42,921 bases of DNA. Source: Theodoxus fluviatilis (taxonomy: Eukaryota > Mollusca > Gastropoda > Cycloneritida > Neritidae). Positions 32,331-42,770 of the stretch are shown in pieces (position 1 is the first letter of the stretch; the number at the start of each line of letters is the position of its first letter). The stretch spans positions 5,001 to 47,921 of the forward strand of contig JAWQFJ010009891.1 of the NCBI GenBank assembly GCA_034096865.1, given 5' to 3'. The position numbers were made by a program, and so were the translations under genes. The notes below the pieces were generated by a model. That model was given only the letters and a program-made list of their open reading frames with translations, was not told the DNA's origin and did no database searches.

Positions 32331-35040
32331 AACGAACGAACGAAAGAATCTTTATTGTTAGGCATCAGGCCCTTCACAAGGGTAACAAACAATACAATAC
32401 AATCAAAATGTTGATCAAATTTAGTTGTCTAACACAGCTTGTTTCAATTGTCATCACATTGCATCACATTGCATTATACTGCTCATCACTGCTCTACATT
32501 GCATTACATTACAGTGGACTACATAGCATTGCTTTACACTACATGACATGACATGACATTACATTACTCATAAAGCTGTCAAGAGTTCTCGCGGTCATGC
32601 CTTCAGTGACTCTCTACGACGCAGGAAGGCTCTGTACAAGTATCGACATACATTTCTGATTACATCTTCTCTCTGGGATGATAACATCTCATTAAAAACT
32701 AATCGCTGGTCGTGTTTGCATAAACTCCTCAGATATTTTTCCCTAAGGGCAGAGAGAGCAGGGCATTCTAGCAAGAAGTGTTTCTCGTCTTCTTCCTCTT
32801 CCTTACACAATGGACACACAAAGTCGTCATCATTTGTATCAAGCTGGTATCGTCTCTTGTGTACTGATAATTTACTGACTCTCAATCGAAATCGACTCAT
32901 TGTATCTTTCCATACTTTTCTCTCGATAACCAGGAGATACTTTTCTAAACATTTAGATGTCTTGAGAGTTCAGTAGATCGAATATCTTAAACTCTGCGAC
33001 AAAGTAGATCTCCACTTTTCACCGTGCTCTGCTATCATCTTTATCTTCAATTTCCTTATAAATATATGTATGTCATGAACACTCTACCTTCTCCAATCCT
33101 CATCAAAACCATATTTGCAGTGTGTATTCCTTATTCTATGAGCCCAGCTGTCATTATCATATGTCAGCATCATATTATACACCTTGCGTGGGTATCTGTC
33201 TTCTTGCATCGACATTATCTTCAGCCAGTACCTCACGCTTCTTATGGTGGCATTTATGGAAAGAGTGTACCGCCCCAAATCTCCATAAAACATAACATTT
33301 GATGTACCTACACCAACATTGAGAAAAAATGTCATTGCATATCTATGAACCGATTCAATGATGCTACTATCACTCAGCCCCCCCCCCCCCCCCCCCCATT
33401 TCGGCACCATACAGAAGGGTGGGAACAACAATTTGTGCATCAAATACTTAGAAGAAAATTTTGTAGGAACACATGATAGCTTTTGCATAATTCTTAAAAC
33501 CCGTATCACACCAGCTCTTCCTCTTTGAGCAAGGTCTCGTAGAGCAATACTAGTAGAAAGTCTGCTTGTGTACACCAGACCTAGGTACTTGTATTCATTT
33601 GACACCTCTAGTCTACTAGATCACAGCGACCATCTTTCATGTTCAGCCAAAAATCCCCCACCACGGAAAACCACAACTTTCCACTTTTCAAGATTGAGCC
33701 GAATCATACAAGGTGCTCAGCTGTTTTTGCAGGCCTACAACACTGTTAGAAATCAAGACATCATCAGCATACAACAGAAGGATTATATAATAGTTACATC
33801 CGGCATCACTTGTACACCATGTTTGCCATGTTTTATTATATCTTCTGCAAGCTGGTTTATTAGAATTGAGAAAATTTTCAGTTTCAAATTGCAGCCTTGT
33901 TTTAATCCCCTTAAACAGTCAAAGAACTCTGTGTATCCACTTGGGCACATCACACAGCTAGATACACAATTGTACATGGAATGTAAGATCTTGAGTAATC
34001 TGCCCTTGAATCCAATACATTTCAGTACATTCCACAAGACCTCTCGGTTTACCGTGACAAACGCCTTCTTAAAATCGATAAAAGCGCAGTACAACTTACG
34101 TCTTTTAGTGAGATAGTTGTGTACGATTCCATGCAAAACAAGCATGTTGTCTATGGTGGAATACCCTCTCCTAAAGCCAGCTTATGCCTCAACTATAATC
34201 TCCTTGTCCTCTAGCCACATGAGCAATCTCTCATCAATAATGGAGGATAACACCTTGCTAGTGACACTGATAAAAGACATTTCTCTATAATTGTCGGGGT
34301 TAGATGTACTACCCTTTTTAAGAATTGGTATAATCACCGTTTTAGACCAGTTTTGGGTAGTCACCTTTTGACCATATTGAATTAAACAACATGTGTAGAT
34401 ACGACAGGATACGGGGAAGAGCACACTTGATCATTTTTCTTATTACTCGATCTCATCCTGCGGCCTTCCCAGACTTCAATCGACCCATAGTCTTAATAAT
34501 TTCATCTCTTGAAATCTTCTCATCCAGCGTAGAATCACAGGCATCGTTATTTTGCACGTTGGGGTCTTCATGCACACTGACCTGACCGCTTTCTCTGTCT
34601 ACAGACTGAAGTACACCAACAAAATTATTATACCATTCGTCTTTGCTAATTGTTGAAACATTGTATTTATAATTATACCGTCTGATTCCTCGCAAGAACA
34701 GTTTTGGATCGCTCAAGTTCTTTTCGAGCAATTCAATTACCCTTTTGCTATTTGCGCTTTTCTTTTCTCTGTTCATGGTTTTATATGCTCTTCTGTGTAA
34801 AACGTATGTAGTTTTCTTTTCATCTGTCCTAGATCTAGTGTATTTGTGGAATAAGTTTCGTAGATTCTTTTTCGCTAGGAGGCATTCTTTATCAAACCAT
34901 GGATTGGCCTGGTGAGATTTTCTTCTACCAACATGGGTTCTAACCATTACATCGGCAGCCTGAACAATACATTGAATAATGTCTTCAGTGAATGAATCAA
35001 TATCAATATCTTTGACGTCCTCATACTTAACTAGTCAAAG
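32331..35040 (-). mobile_element. Non-LTR retrotransposon, 5'-truncated, minus strand
   Basis: From 5' to 3' on the minus strand: linker at 35036-34453 (DVKDIDIDSFTEDIIQC, NPWFDKECLLAKKNLRNLF, LKSGKAAG); RT start at 34424-34182 (NWSKTVIIPILKKGS, NPDNYREMSFISVTSKVLS, DERLLMWLEDKEI); RT core at 34145-33783 (LYCAFIDFKKAF, GLKQGCNL), with motif C LLLYADDVLIS near 33755; then SNEYKYLGLVYTSRLS at 33605-33084; and a terminal zinc-knuckle region at 32900-32595 (CPLCKEEEEDEKHFLLECP). The end has AATAAAGATTC followed by TTCG repeats (32331-32345 region). The endonuclease is missing. YADD is intact, but frameshifts and stops (34185, 33610-33700) make it dead. The clade is not assigned. Confidence 0.9.
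33378..33397. repeat. Poly-C run inside LINE
   Basis: Twenty consecutive C interrupt the post-RT frame of the minus-strand LINE, appearing as poly-Gly. Confidence 0.9.
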
Positions 35041-37561
35041 CTTCTCTCCATGCACTTGAGTCACCATGCATGATCCCAGTAACCCACCCACGCACCGCAC
35101 AGCTCTGATGTGGGCTTACTCCCACGGTTCCCGCCCCATCCCTGATGTGAATGCCCTGCGTTTACTACCTCAGTGCCCCCTCCTCCGTCCACTTCATGCC
35201 TACCTCCCCTCCCCTCTCCATAGCGCTCTCCCAACTTGATGGTCCTCCACCAACCGACTGATATCCCACTGCATTCTGTAGAGACAATGCCACCCACTGA
35301 ATCTGGAATACTAGTCAAAAGAGAGTGGTGCTTTCGACGGGCGATTGCCGCAAAGGGAGCGATGTCCATAATGGAGCTGCAGCCAGGACTGGTGATGGCT
35401 GTTGACCCCGACACCGTCCAGGCAAGTCGTAGCAACCAGACACCCGACTGCCTGAAAACGCACGCCGACTGGGCAGTGACAATTTGGTTATGCATCGCTC
35501 CTGAGAAATAGATTCCACCGACAAAAAAAAACTAAACAAAAAACCCCACCTCGCCTGTTCAGTGCAGGCGGGCGAATTATTCAAAGCAGTAATCCATTTC
35601 CCATCTATTCCTATTGCTATGGTGTCAGCGAGGGACGGCATAATACCCCGGTGCATGCGAGTTGAATATATTAGAGTGAATCCTTTCTAACTTTGGCTTC
35701 AAAGCGCGATTCTGCAAATAGACGAAAGCGGAGCTCAGTAGAAACGCGTTGTTCCCTTGTTAATCGCTGCACTGTAGAAACAGGGCAGGTCCATCAGGGC
35801 AAATGAGAGAAGCTGGGGGGGGAGGATGGTTCCCCTTCAAAACGTGAAAACAGAACGGCTGCCCCAGCAAGAGTGATTGCCAGCTCTGCAAAACACTCGA
35901 GGGCAAATTAGCACCGATGACGAATGGGTGTTTTGCGTGGGAGTGTGGTTTTGGATGGAATAACATCCATCGAGAGTCTATGACGATGAATGAGTCAGGC
36001 AACGTAAGGCGTAGGCAGTTCTTCTTGTGAAAGAATTTCCAGCACTGAAAAGGGTACAAGGGGAATGGGGAACTGGAAAGAGTGGGAAGAGTGATGAATT
36101 AGGGATGTCAAAGGCATGTCAACAAGACTGTTCATTGCCTGACACCTTTCGCATCGATACTAGATAGGTTCCGTTCAAAGCAACAAATTGTTGCAGTTAA
36201 ACCTTCAATGTATATCAGTCCACAGAGATGTCCATAGGTTCTGTCATCTACAAGAAAATTGCTTGAGCAAACAACCCCAACCCCACCCTATATCTACCCA
36301 TAAAACGCATCCTCGAGACAAATGAATAAAGGAACAATTGAAGAATTGTACAAAAAGTACAAAAGCCAGCAGGCAAATATAAAAAACATGAGGACGACGA
36401 CCAAGATGACCGCGACAAAGCCACGAAAGGAACTTTTCCATGAACAAGCTGACGGGGGCTGGAGCATCTGACAGATATTTGTCTCCCATTTCCCGAGCCT
36501 GTCATGTCTCCACGATGCAAGAAACCAGTGCAGCAAGTGCAAGCACACCGCAGAAGGCTGAAGCCTGAATCATTCAGCCCCCTTGAGATTGGACCCAGAG
36601 CTTGGAAGGTCTTGCCCATAGATACGCTGCCCCAAGAAGCCCCAGCCACTTTTTCAAACTTTCACCTGAGTATCTTTCTCCCTTCCCATTGAACAGAAGA
36701 TGGCCTGGCCTTGACAGCAACAGATTTCACGAAGCAAGAAATAAAAGGCATGAAGAGATTTGAAGAAAAAACAAATGAATCACCTCCTGTTCCCCACCAT
36801 CCCGCTCCATGAAGAAATTTCTCTTAGCACTGAAGAGCTGCTAAAGGGCGATAATTCAGCCTCACGCCTGAGTGTCCCAGAAGAACAACTTCCGTGCTGC
36901 ACCTGCGATTAGGCAGACGGTCCAGTTCTTGCTTTGCCAGACAGCGTCTCTCCGTGTCAATATTTTCATAGACTCCTGCTCATGTCAGGAAACCGCCCAC
37001 AACGCACCTGAGGTAATGGACGGCATCGAGCGGCTTGGATGCGTCTGTGCAGACCAGAAACAAAGGTTAAGAATTCCATTTCCTTTTTGCCTGGCGTGAA
37101 GAAAGATCGTTGGCTTGCTTGCCCTGGGAGACTCCTGCTTCAGCCGCGCCACAGTGTGGATGAGGAAAGTGTATTTGCAGTTCTGTATGCACAGGAAATT
37201 GGGTAGGCAGACGCATTTTTAGCGGAATGAGGGCAGAGAAGCGGTAATAAATAACAAAAACATTCACTAAGACTGCCGTATACTGCTACGAGAGCCAGCA
37301 GGAGTAGGTAGGAGAACCTGGGTGAAAGCCATGGAAGCAGCTGAGCTCGCGAGACTCCATGGCCAGATGAAGGACACAAAAGGCTCTTGCTTGTTCTGGT
37401 ATTGCTACTCCTCTCAATGATGAATGTCCCAACTGCACGCTGTTAACCTCCTGTCATCAGGCGATTCTCATATTGATTCCAATACTTTCTCAGCTACCTG
37501 GGGGACCATGCAGCTGGCTTGCAGTTAAACTGTTCATGATTAATTTTTTAAAATTCTAGTT
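35041..37561. other. Intergenic, no gene recognised
   Basis: Open frames up to 144 codons exist on both strands (for example 35495-35061 minus, 36649-36248 minus) without recognisable domains. A short plus-strand segment at 36570-36692 (EIGPRAWKVLPIDTLP, ATFSNF) faintly resembles the last residues of LINE pol proteins and may be a degraded 3' end. I see nothing else. Confidence 0.4.
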
Positions 37562-37730
37562 CTGCTCTCACATGTAGCCTGTTTTACCCCTGGGTAGAGA
37601 GAAGCAATGTGTATATAGCACCTTGCTCAACGATACACTCTGGGATCCCACCAGCTTGGGACGCTGTGCCCACAAGCCACAAGAGACCGCGCATCGGACG
37701 CTCTGACCACTCGACCAGAATCTTCCTCTG
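37562..37730 (-). mobile_element. tRNA-derived SINE, minus strand
   Basis: The minus strand reads TGGTCGAGTGGTCAGAGCG (37699-37717), a good Pol III A box, followed about 50 nt later by GGTGGGATCCCA (37641-37652), resembling a B box. Beyond the tRNA-like head it continues with GAGCAAGGTGCTATA and ACCCAGGGGTAAAACAGG. The latter resembles conserved SINE body sequence I recall from marine invertebrates. The tRNA head has a longer A-B spacing than normal and no usable anticodon arm, so it is not a tRNA gene. Confidence 0.65.
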
Positions 37731-37888
37731 GTGTTGCCACCTCGTCTGTCACTCTCTCCGTTCTTTCCCTTTGACCTCACTGGAAAGGTAATGGCATTCC
37801 GATTGTCTCCTCGGCAACGCAAGCAACGGTCGGATCTCAAAAGCAAGTGTTGACCAGTGTAACAATAAACGTTTTCGAACTGCAACTG

Positions 37889-38156
37889 ATGGATGGATGG
37901 ATGGATGGATGGATGGATGGATGGATGGATGGATGGATGGATGGATGGATGGATGGATGGATGGATGGATGGATGGATGGATGGATGGATGGATGGATGG
38001 ATGGATGGATGAAGGATGGACGGGCGGATGGGATGGATGGATGGATGGACGGACGGACGGACGGACGGACGGACGGATGGATGGATGGATGGATGGATGG
38101 ATGGATGGATGGATGGATGGATGGATGGATGGATGGATGGACGGATGGATGGACGG

Positions 38157-38192
<36 letters not shown>

Positions 38193-38419
38193 ATGGATGG
38201 ATGGATGGACGGACGGACGGATGGATGGATGGATGGATGGATGGATGGATGGATGGATGGATGGATGGATGGATGGATGGATGGATGGATGGATGGATGG
38301 ATGGATGGATGGATGGATGGATGGATGGATGGATGGATGGATGGATGGATGGATGGATGGATGGATGGATGGACGGACGGATGGATGGATGGATGGACGG
38401 ATGGATGGATGGATGGATA
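37889..38419. repeat. ATGG/ACGG tetranucleotide array
   Basis: About 530 bp of ATGG with blocks of the ACGG variant (38047-38074, 38139-38170, 38206-38222, 38371-38400). Poly-(MDGW) and poly-(HPSI) frames are artefacts of the period. Confidence 0.98.
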
Positions 38420-38551
38420 GGGTTTTACGGCCTATCAACCTCTATAGGCTATCTAAGGCCATTGATCATTAGAAAACACGGGACAATGTTGCAGTAAGAG
38501 AAAGTTAAGCCACGATTTCCCTTTTTATTCGCCTCTTACGAATGGCGTAAG

Positions 38552-38710
38552 GAGACACGGGGGTCAGTTCTTACCCTCAACCCACAGGGGGGTCTATTCT
38601 CACCCTCAACCCACAGGGGGGTCTATTCTCACCCTCAACCCACAGGGGGGTCTATTCTCACCCTCAACCCACAGGGGGGTCTATTCTCACCCTCAACCCA
38701 CAGGGGGTTA
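38552..38710. repeat. 29-bp tandem repeat, about 5 copies
   Basis: Full units start at 38581, 38610, 38639 and 38668, each containing GGTCTATTCTCACCCTCAAC. A diverged copy precedes them at 38552 and a partial one follows at 38697. The leading text TTATTCGCCTCTTACGAATG resembles a dispersed motif I recall from marine invertebrate genomes (not verified). Confidence 0.93.
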
Positions 38711-39140
38711 CTGCAACTGATGTCATGGATGGCTGCACTAGACCTTATGACTGACAAACAAACAAACAAACAAACAAACAAACCGCCATGACACATTGTT
38801 CCAACAGCTCCTATGGGTTTGGTTTAATTTGAAGCAGACATGAATATGAACAGGCTTTCATTTGACATTTGATAGAGCTGGAATCATCCCTGAGAGCAGG
38901 GGATTGTGTGATAAGTTTCCAGATTACTAATCAGTAGTGAGCTGCATATGAACTTACCAAACGGTTGTTGGTAACTAAATCGGAAGTTTGCAACTAAATT
39001 GCGAAGTAAGGTCTGCATAAAAGCTGACTACGTGTAGTTACCTCCGAAGTTGGCCACTAAACAACAAAGAATTTAGTGCTGCTCTGTATCATCACCACAC
39101 GGCTTTAGTAGCCTACTACACGCAAATCAAACCATTGTGG
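38711..39140. other. Spacer with ACAA microsatellite
   Basis: An ACAA run at 38755-38782. 38940-39070 contains several TAACTAAA/CACTAAA motifs and may be the 5' end of the Harbinger element. No terminal repeat could be fixed. Confidence 0.4.
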
Positions 39141-40173
39141 ATGATCAGAAATCGCCGTGCGATCAGGCGGAATCGTATTTTTAGGGATAGAACAAATCCT
39201 ATGGATACCTACACTGATCGGCAAATACACCGGCGCTTGAGGCTGCCCAGACAGACCATCTTCGACTTGGTGGTTGAAATGCAAAATGAGATCGAGTACG
39301 TGCTCCCACGAAAGGGGAGCCTCCCCCCACTGTTACACGTAAACTTTTGTATTGGCACCTACATTTTTTGTGTGTTTTTACACAATGAAAACTATTGTGG
39401 GTATCCTTCATCAACAAGTTCACATTTTTGTCAGCAATGTTTAATTTGCAAACCATTCATAAATCCTGCAATAGCATCCAAAAGCACAGTTTGCTGTTTG
39501 ATTCATTTTCAAAATAGTTGTATGATGGAAAAGATTAAGAAAATACTGTATTCTAGGGGAAAAGAAGGTCCCAAGCTCAAATTGTGGATTTGGTGTTTAA
39601 CAACAGCCTCAGCCCTTCTCATAATGGCCCGACATACAATGTACACTACACTAATGGAAATCATAAAGTTCAACACAAATAAAGTGGGGTAAATTTAACA
39701 GGTTCGTTTGGGGTTTATCTGAGTTAGGTGTCCTGCTTTTTTTATAGTTATTTTTGTGATTTATTTATCTTTTTTCTTTCTTCTTTAGCCTGAATCAGAA
39801 TGGGGTTTCCAGCTTTTTAAAAGTTAAGTTACATGTATCACAGTTACAATACTGTTTTTAAAGTTTATGTTCTGTGCACATGGATATTTTTAATGCACAG
39901 TATTGAGAGATAATATGTTATGTTTTAATTTCTTTTAAGCAGTTATAACTTGTTTGTTCAATTGCACAGGTATGCCTGACCCTGCGTTATTATGCTACTG
40001 GATCATACATGGCTGTCATTGGTGACTTCATCGGGGTAGACCAAACAACCGCGTCTAGGACCGTCAAGTGTGTAACAAATGCCATGTACAATCATGTGAG
40101 GGAGTGGATTTGCCGGATCAGCAAGAGGCAAACCAGCAGAAGATCAAGTTTTAAAATGTGGCAGGATTTCCAA
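39141..40173 (+). pseudogene. PIF/Harbinger transposase, N-terminal part, broken
   Basis: Harbinger transposases are DDE nucleases that mobilise elements with short TIRs. Exon 39141-39338 encodes YTDRQIHRRLRLPRQTIFDLV and ends CAC|GTAAAC. A 631-bp intron ends TTGCACAG|G. The next exon, from 39970, encodes VCLTLRYYATGSYMAVIGD and GVDQTTASRTVKCV, the HTH region typical of the family, and the join is in phase. After REWI near 40113 a frameshift is needed to continue into PDQQEANQQKIKF and VAGFP, with a TAA between, up to a possible donor near 40172. The catalytic part normally following (GAIDGTH and later acidic residues) is absent downstream. Inactive remnant. Confidence 0.82.
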
Positions 40174-40241
40174 GTGAGAACCATTGAAATTCAGTAAGGA
40201 AGGGATGAAACAAAAATCTGTCTTGATGAGGAAAAATATAC

Positions 40242-40251
<10 letters not shown>

Positions 40252-40313
<62 letters not shown>
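40252..40313. repeat. CA microsatellite
   Basis: About 31 CA units just downstream of the broken transposase exon. It may mark where the rest of the gene was lost. Confidence 0.97.
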
Positions 40314-40315
<2 letters not shown>

Positions 40316-40452
40316 CAGCCTCAGCTCGCACTTTTCCCACCAATCTCGTGAAACCCTGACGTACATCGACACACATTTTCTCACTTACCAAAAATACAGC
40401 AATTTAATCTGAGCAGTGTTTTCATAACACAGATGCAATTTTAATGTATCTT

Positions 40453-40760
40453 TTTCATAGCATCAGACAACACTAGCATTGCACACAATGTCAACAGATG
40501 CTCGGCGTGTAGATGCGTCGACCTGCATTTCCATTTGTAAAATGTAAGCGCTTTCACGACCTATTGATGCAATCAACATACAGCTTTGATAAATTAATGC
40601 TGTTCATGGCTTACATTTTCTTTGGATGGATTTCTAGTATCCCAAAATACAGCGTTTTCTGTGCGAACCGTAGACAGGTCGGCCATTTAATTTTGCAAAT
40701 AGTTGGCAACTTCTTTATCTGGGTCATTACTTCGTTGTCACGACCAAGTAATGTCTAATG
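40453..40760. mobile_element. DNA-transposon non-coding segment, related copy 1
   Basis: 40453-40498 (TTCATAGCATCAGACAA, GCATTG, ATGTCAACAG) matches 42570-42613. 40506-40690 matches the interior of the MITE at 4240-4440. Directly 3' of the Harbinger exons and in the same orientation, it is probably the 3' non-coding part of that element. CATTACTTCG near 40723 also has a counterpart at 4465. Confidence 0.75.
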
Positions 40761-40921
40761 CACACCTTACTATCGTAGTTGGGAACAACTCAAAGTTGTG
40801 AACAACGAAGTACAGAACAACGACGTTGTTACGAACTAAAATAGTAAGCTCAAATGCTGCTCACTACAGTTATCATAAAACGGACTGAAAAGCGCCCAGT
40901 CGTGCAGCCTCTTATTGCCAC
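40761..40921. other. Short spacer with AACAACG motifs
   Basis: GAACAACTC, GAACAACGAAG and GAACAACGACG cluster at 40792-40833, a weak irregular repeat. This may be the terminal region of the Harbinger element, but no matching inverted end was found upstream. Confidence 0.35.
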
Positions 40922-41320
40922 TGCTTCTCTGTGCTGCTCCTCTGTGCCTGCTTCTCTGTGCCTGCTCCTCTGTGCCTGCTCCTCTGTGCTGTGACGCTGT
41001 GCCTGTGACGCTGTGCCTGTGACGCTGTGCTGTGACGCTGTGCCCGTGACGCTGTGTCCGTGACGCTGTGTCCGTGACGCTGTGTCCGTGACGCTGTGTC
41101 CGTGACGCTGTGCTGTGACGCTGTGCCCGTGACGCTGTGGCCGCGACGCTGTGTCCGCGACGCTGTGTCCGTGACGCTGTGTCCGTGACGCTGTGTCCGT
41201 GACGCTGTGTCCGTGACAGTGTGCCTGTGACGCTGTGCCCGTGACTGTGCCTGTGACGCTGTGCCTGTGACGCTGTGCCTGTGACGCTGTACCCATGAAG
41301 CTGTGCCTGTGACGCTGTCC
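40922..41320. repeat. 14-bp degenerate tandem array
   Basis: The early part has units like TGCTCCTCTGTGCC. From 40990 on, units are GTGACGCTGTGTCC or GTGACGCTGTGCCT, with occasional shortened units. It gives His/Ser/Thr/Gln-rich frames on the minus strand with 14-residue periodicity, which are artefacts. Confidence 0.93.
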
Positions 41321-41640
41321 CAGTGGAAAAGTTTGAAGGCAAAGATTGCGAGCTCTTGCGTCCCGTCATCAAAGCGACTTTATCCCTCCAGGTTTACTGG
41401 AGGTCCTACAGACTTTATTAGCCTGTCTGTGTGTGTGTGTGTCTGTCTGTCCCGTCTCCACGGCTTATATCTCAAAAACTACTATACGGATTTCCTTGAG
41501 ATTTTGCACACTAACTGGAAGTTAGGTCCGATTGAATGTATCAAATTTTAAGAATCGAGGCTTGAAGAAAAAGTGGTTTTTTAAGGTCGTATTCTCGAAA
41601 TTACCGGTCGAAAAATGATTGAAATGACAATTGACGGAAT
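41321..41640. other. Dispersed-repeat-like sequence
   Basis: A GT run at 41426-41442 is followed by CTCAAAAACTACTATACGG and GAGATTTTGCACACT, text of a kind seen in dispersed invertebrate repeats (recollection). No gene. Confidence 0.35.
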
Positions 41641-41810
41641 AGCCAAATTTGACGTCATTAATAACGTTACGTCATTTGCAAGTACAATTTTGATTCTATA
41701 TGCCAGGAGAAGAATTTCGAAACACCTGGGGAGGTAGGCAATTTGATGGAATGGCGAAATTCCAACATGTGCGACGTCATCAATAACGTGACGTCATTTG
41801 CGAGGACAGT
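41625..41810. repeat. Diverged duplication carrying CRE-type sites
   Basis: The segment around 41630-41680 (AATTGACGGAATAGCCAAATTT, then GACGTCAT, AATAACG, ACGTCATTTGC) recurs at about 41738-41802 with substitutions and a short insertion. TGACGTCA occurs at 41650-41657 and 41789-41796, with a one-off CGACGTCA near 41772. Confidence 0.7.
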
Positions 41811-42144
41811 TTATAGGAGAATTAATTTAGATAGATAGATATGTCCTCAGATGTCTTAGGCCGCGAGGCCTTTATCTGATCTTTTGATCAGTACTTATGG
41901 CTACTCTCACTCTCTCTCTGTCTCTCTCTCTGTCTCTCTCTGTCTCTCTCTCTCTCTCTGTCTCTCTCTCTGTCTCTCTCTCTCTCTCGATCTCTCTCCC
42001 ACCCACCCTCTTACTCTCATTCTCTCTTCCCTTCCTCCCCTTTTCCCAGCTCCCCTCCCCCCTCTCTCTCTCTCACTCTCTCTCTCTCTGTCTCTCTCTC
42101 TGTCTCTCTCTGTCTCTCTCTCTCTCTCTGTCTCTCTCTCTGTC

Positions 42145-42206
<62 letters not shown>

Positions 42207-42303
42207 CACATTTGAATATTTTGCCTCAAGGGCTGAATGTAAGTAAGAAAGGCAATACTGCCTAATTCACTACCCTTGTAAAATAAAGTTCGTTCGTTCG
42301 TTC
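41811..42303 (+). mobile_element. Probable retroelement 3' end with TTCG tail
   Basis: After the CT tract, the sequence reads GCCTCAAGGGCTGAATG, then CTACCCTTGTAAAATAAAG, then TTCGTTCGTTCGTTC (42287-42302). A polyadenylation-like signal followed by TTCG repeats is the same arrangement as at the 3' end of the minus-strand LINE at 32331-32360, where CCCTTGTGAAGGGCCTG also precedes AATAAAG. No coding part is visible. Confidence 0.45.
41905..42203. repeat. CT/CTGT microsatellite
   Basis: CT repeats with regular TCTCTGTCTC variants, interrupted by a C-rich stretch (41998-42060). Very long Ser/Leu frames and the Arg/Glu frame on the other strand are artefacts. Confidence 0.97.
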
Positions 42304-42436
42304 TGTCTGTCCTGACTTAAGCGCAACAACTTGGTACTGGTAGTCTGTTGGCTTGGCCTAATGGCAGTGAATCGATAATAAAAAGGGGGGAAAACATTTC
42401 GTTTGTTTTGTTTTGTTCTTGCAGCACTTCAAAGAT

Positions 42437-42547
42437 GGTGTGTAGGTCTGTGACTGTCTGTCTCCATGTGTTTTGTGGTGTGTAGGTCTGTGACTGTCTC
42501 CATGTGTTGTGGTGTGTAGGTCTGTGTCTGTCTCTCTCCATGTGTTG
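42437..42547. repeat. 34-40-bp tandem repeat, 3 copies
   Basis: Each copy begins GGTGTGTAGGTCTGTG and ends near CCATGTGTT. The copies are 40, 34 and about 37 bp. Confidence 0.9.
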
Positions 42548-42564
42548 GACCTTTTACTGGTGAA

Positions 42565-42770
42565 CGTATTTCATAGCATCAGACAATACTAGCATTGTAC
42601 ACGATGTCAACAGCAGGCAGGTTCGAGGACAACAATGTATTTATAATCTATCCTGGTGCCGCTGAGGTCCGCGCGTCAGCTATAAATAGAAGTACGAGAA
42701 GCTTGGATTTGTAAAATGTATTTCACGACCTATTGACGCAATCAACATACAGCTTTGATAAATTAAGACA
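42565..42770. mobile_element. DNA-transposon non-coding segment, related copy 2
   Basis: 42570-42613 matches 40453-40498 and 42700-42760 matches 40535-40597 (CACGACCTATTGA, GCAATCAACATACAGC, TTTGATAAATTAA). The middle part, 42614-42700, differs between the two copies. Same family as the segment at 40453-40760 and the MITE at 4082-4564. Confidence 0.75.

Noticed and set aside
36570..36692. Further LINE pol C-terminus
   Set aside because: Only a faint resemblance over about 25 residues with no neighbouring RT; not enough to call an element.
37635..37727. Functional tRNA gene
   Set aside because: The A and B boxes are too far apart, no clover-leaf can be drawn, and SINE body sequence follows.
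37749..38497. MDGW and HPSI repeat proteins
   Set aside because: Direct products of a tetranucleotide microsatellite on either strand.
41884..42265. Ser/Leu-rich membrane-like proteins
   Set aside because: CT microsatellite readings. The same holds at 13168-13601 and 31731-32168.
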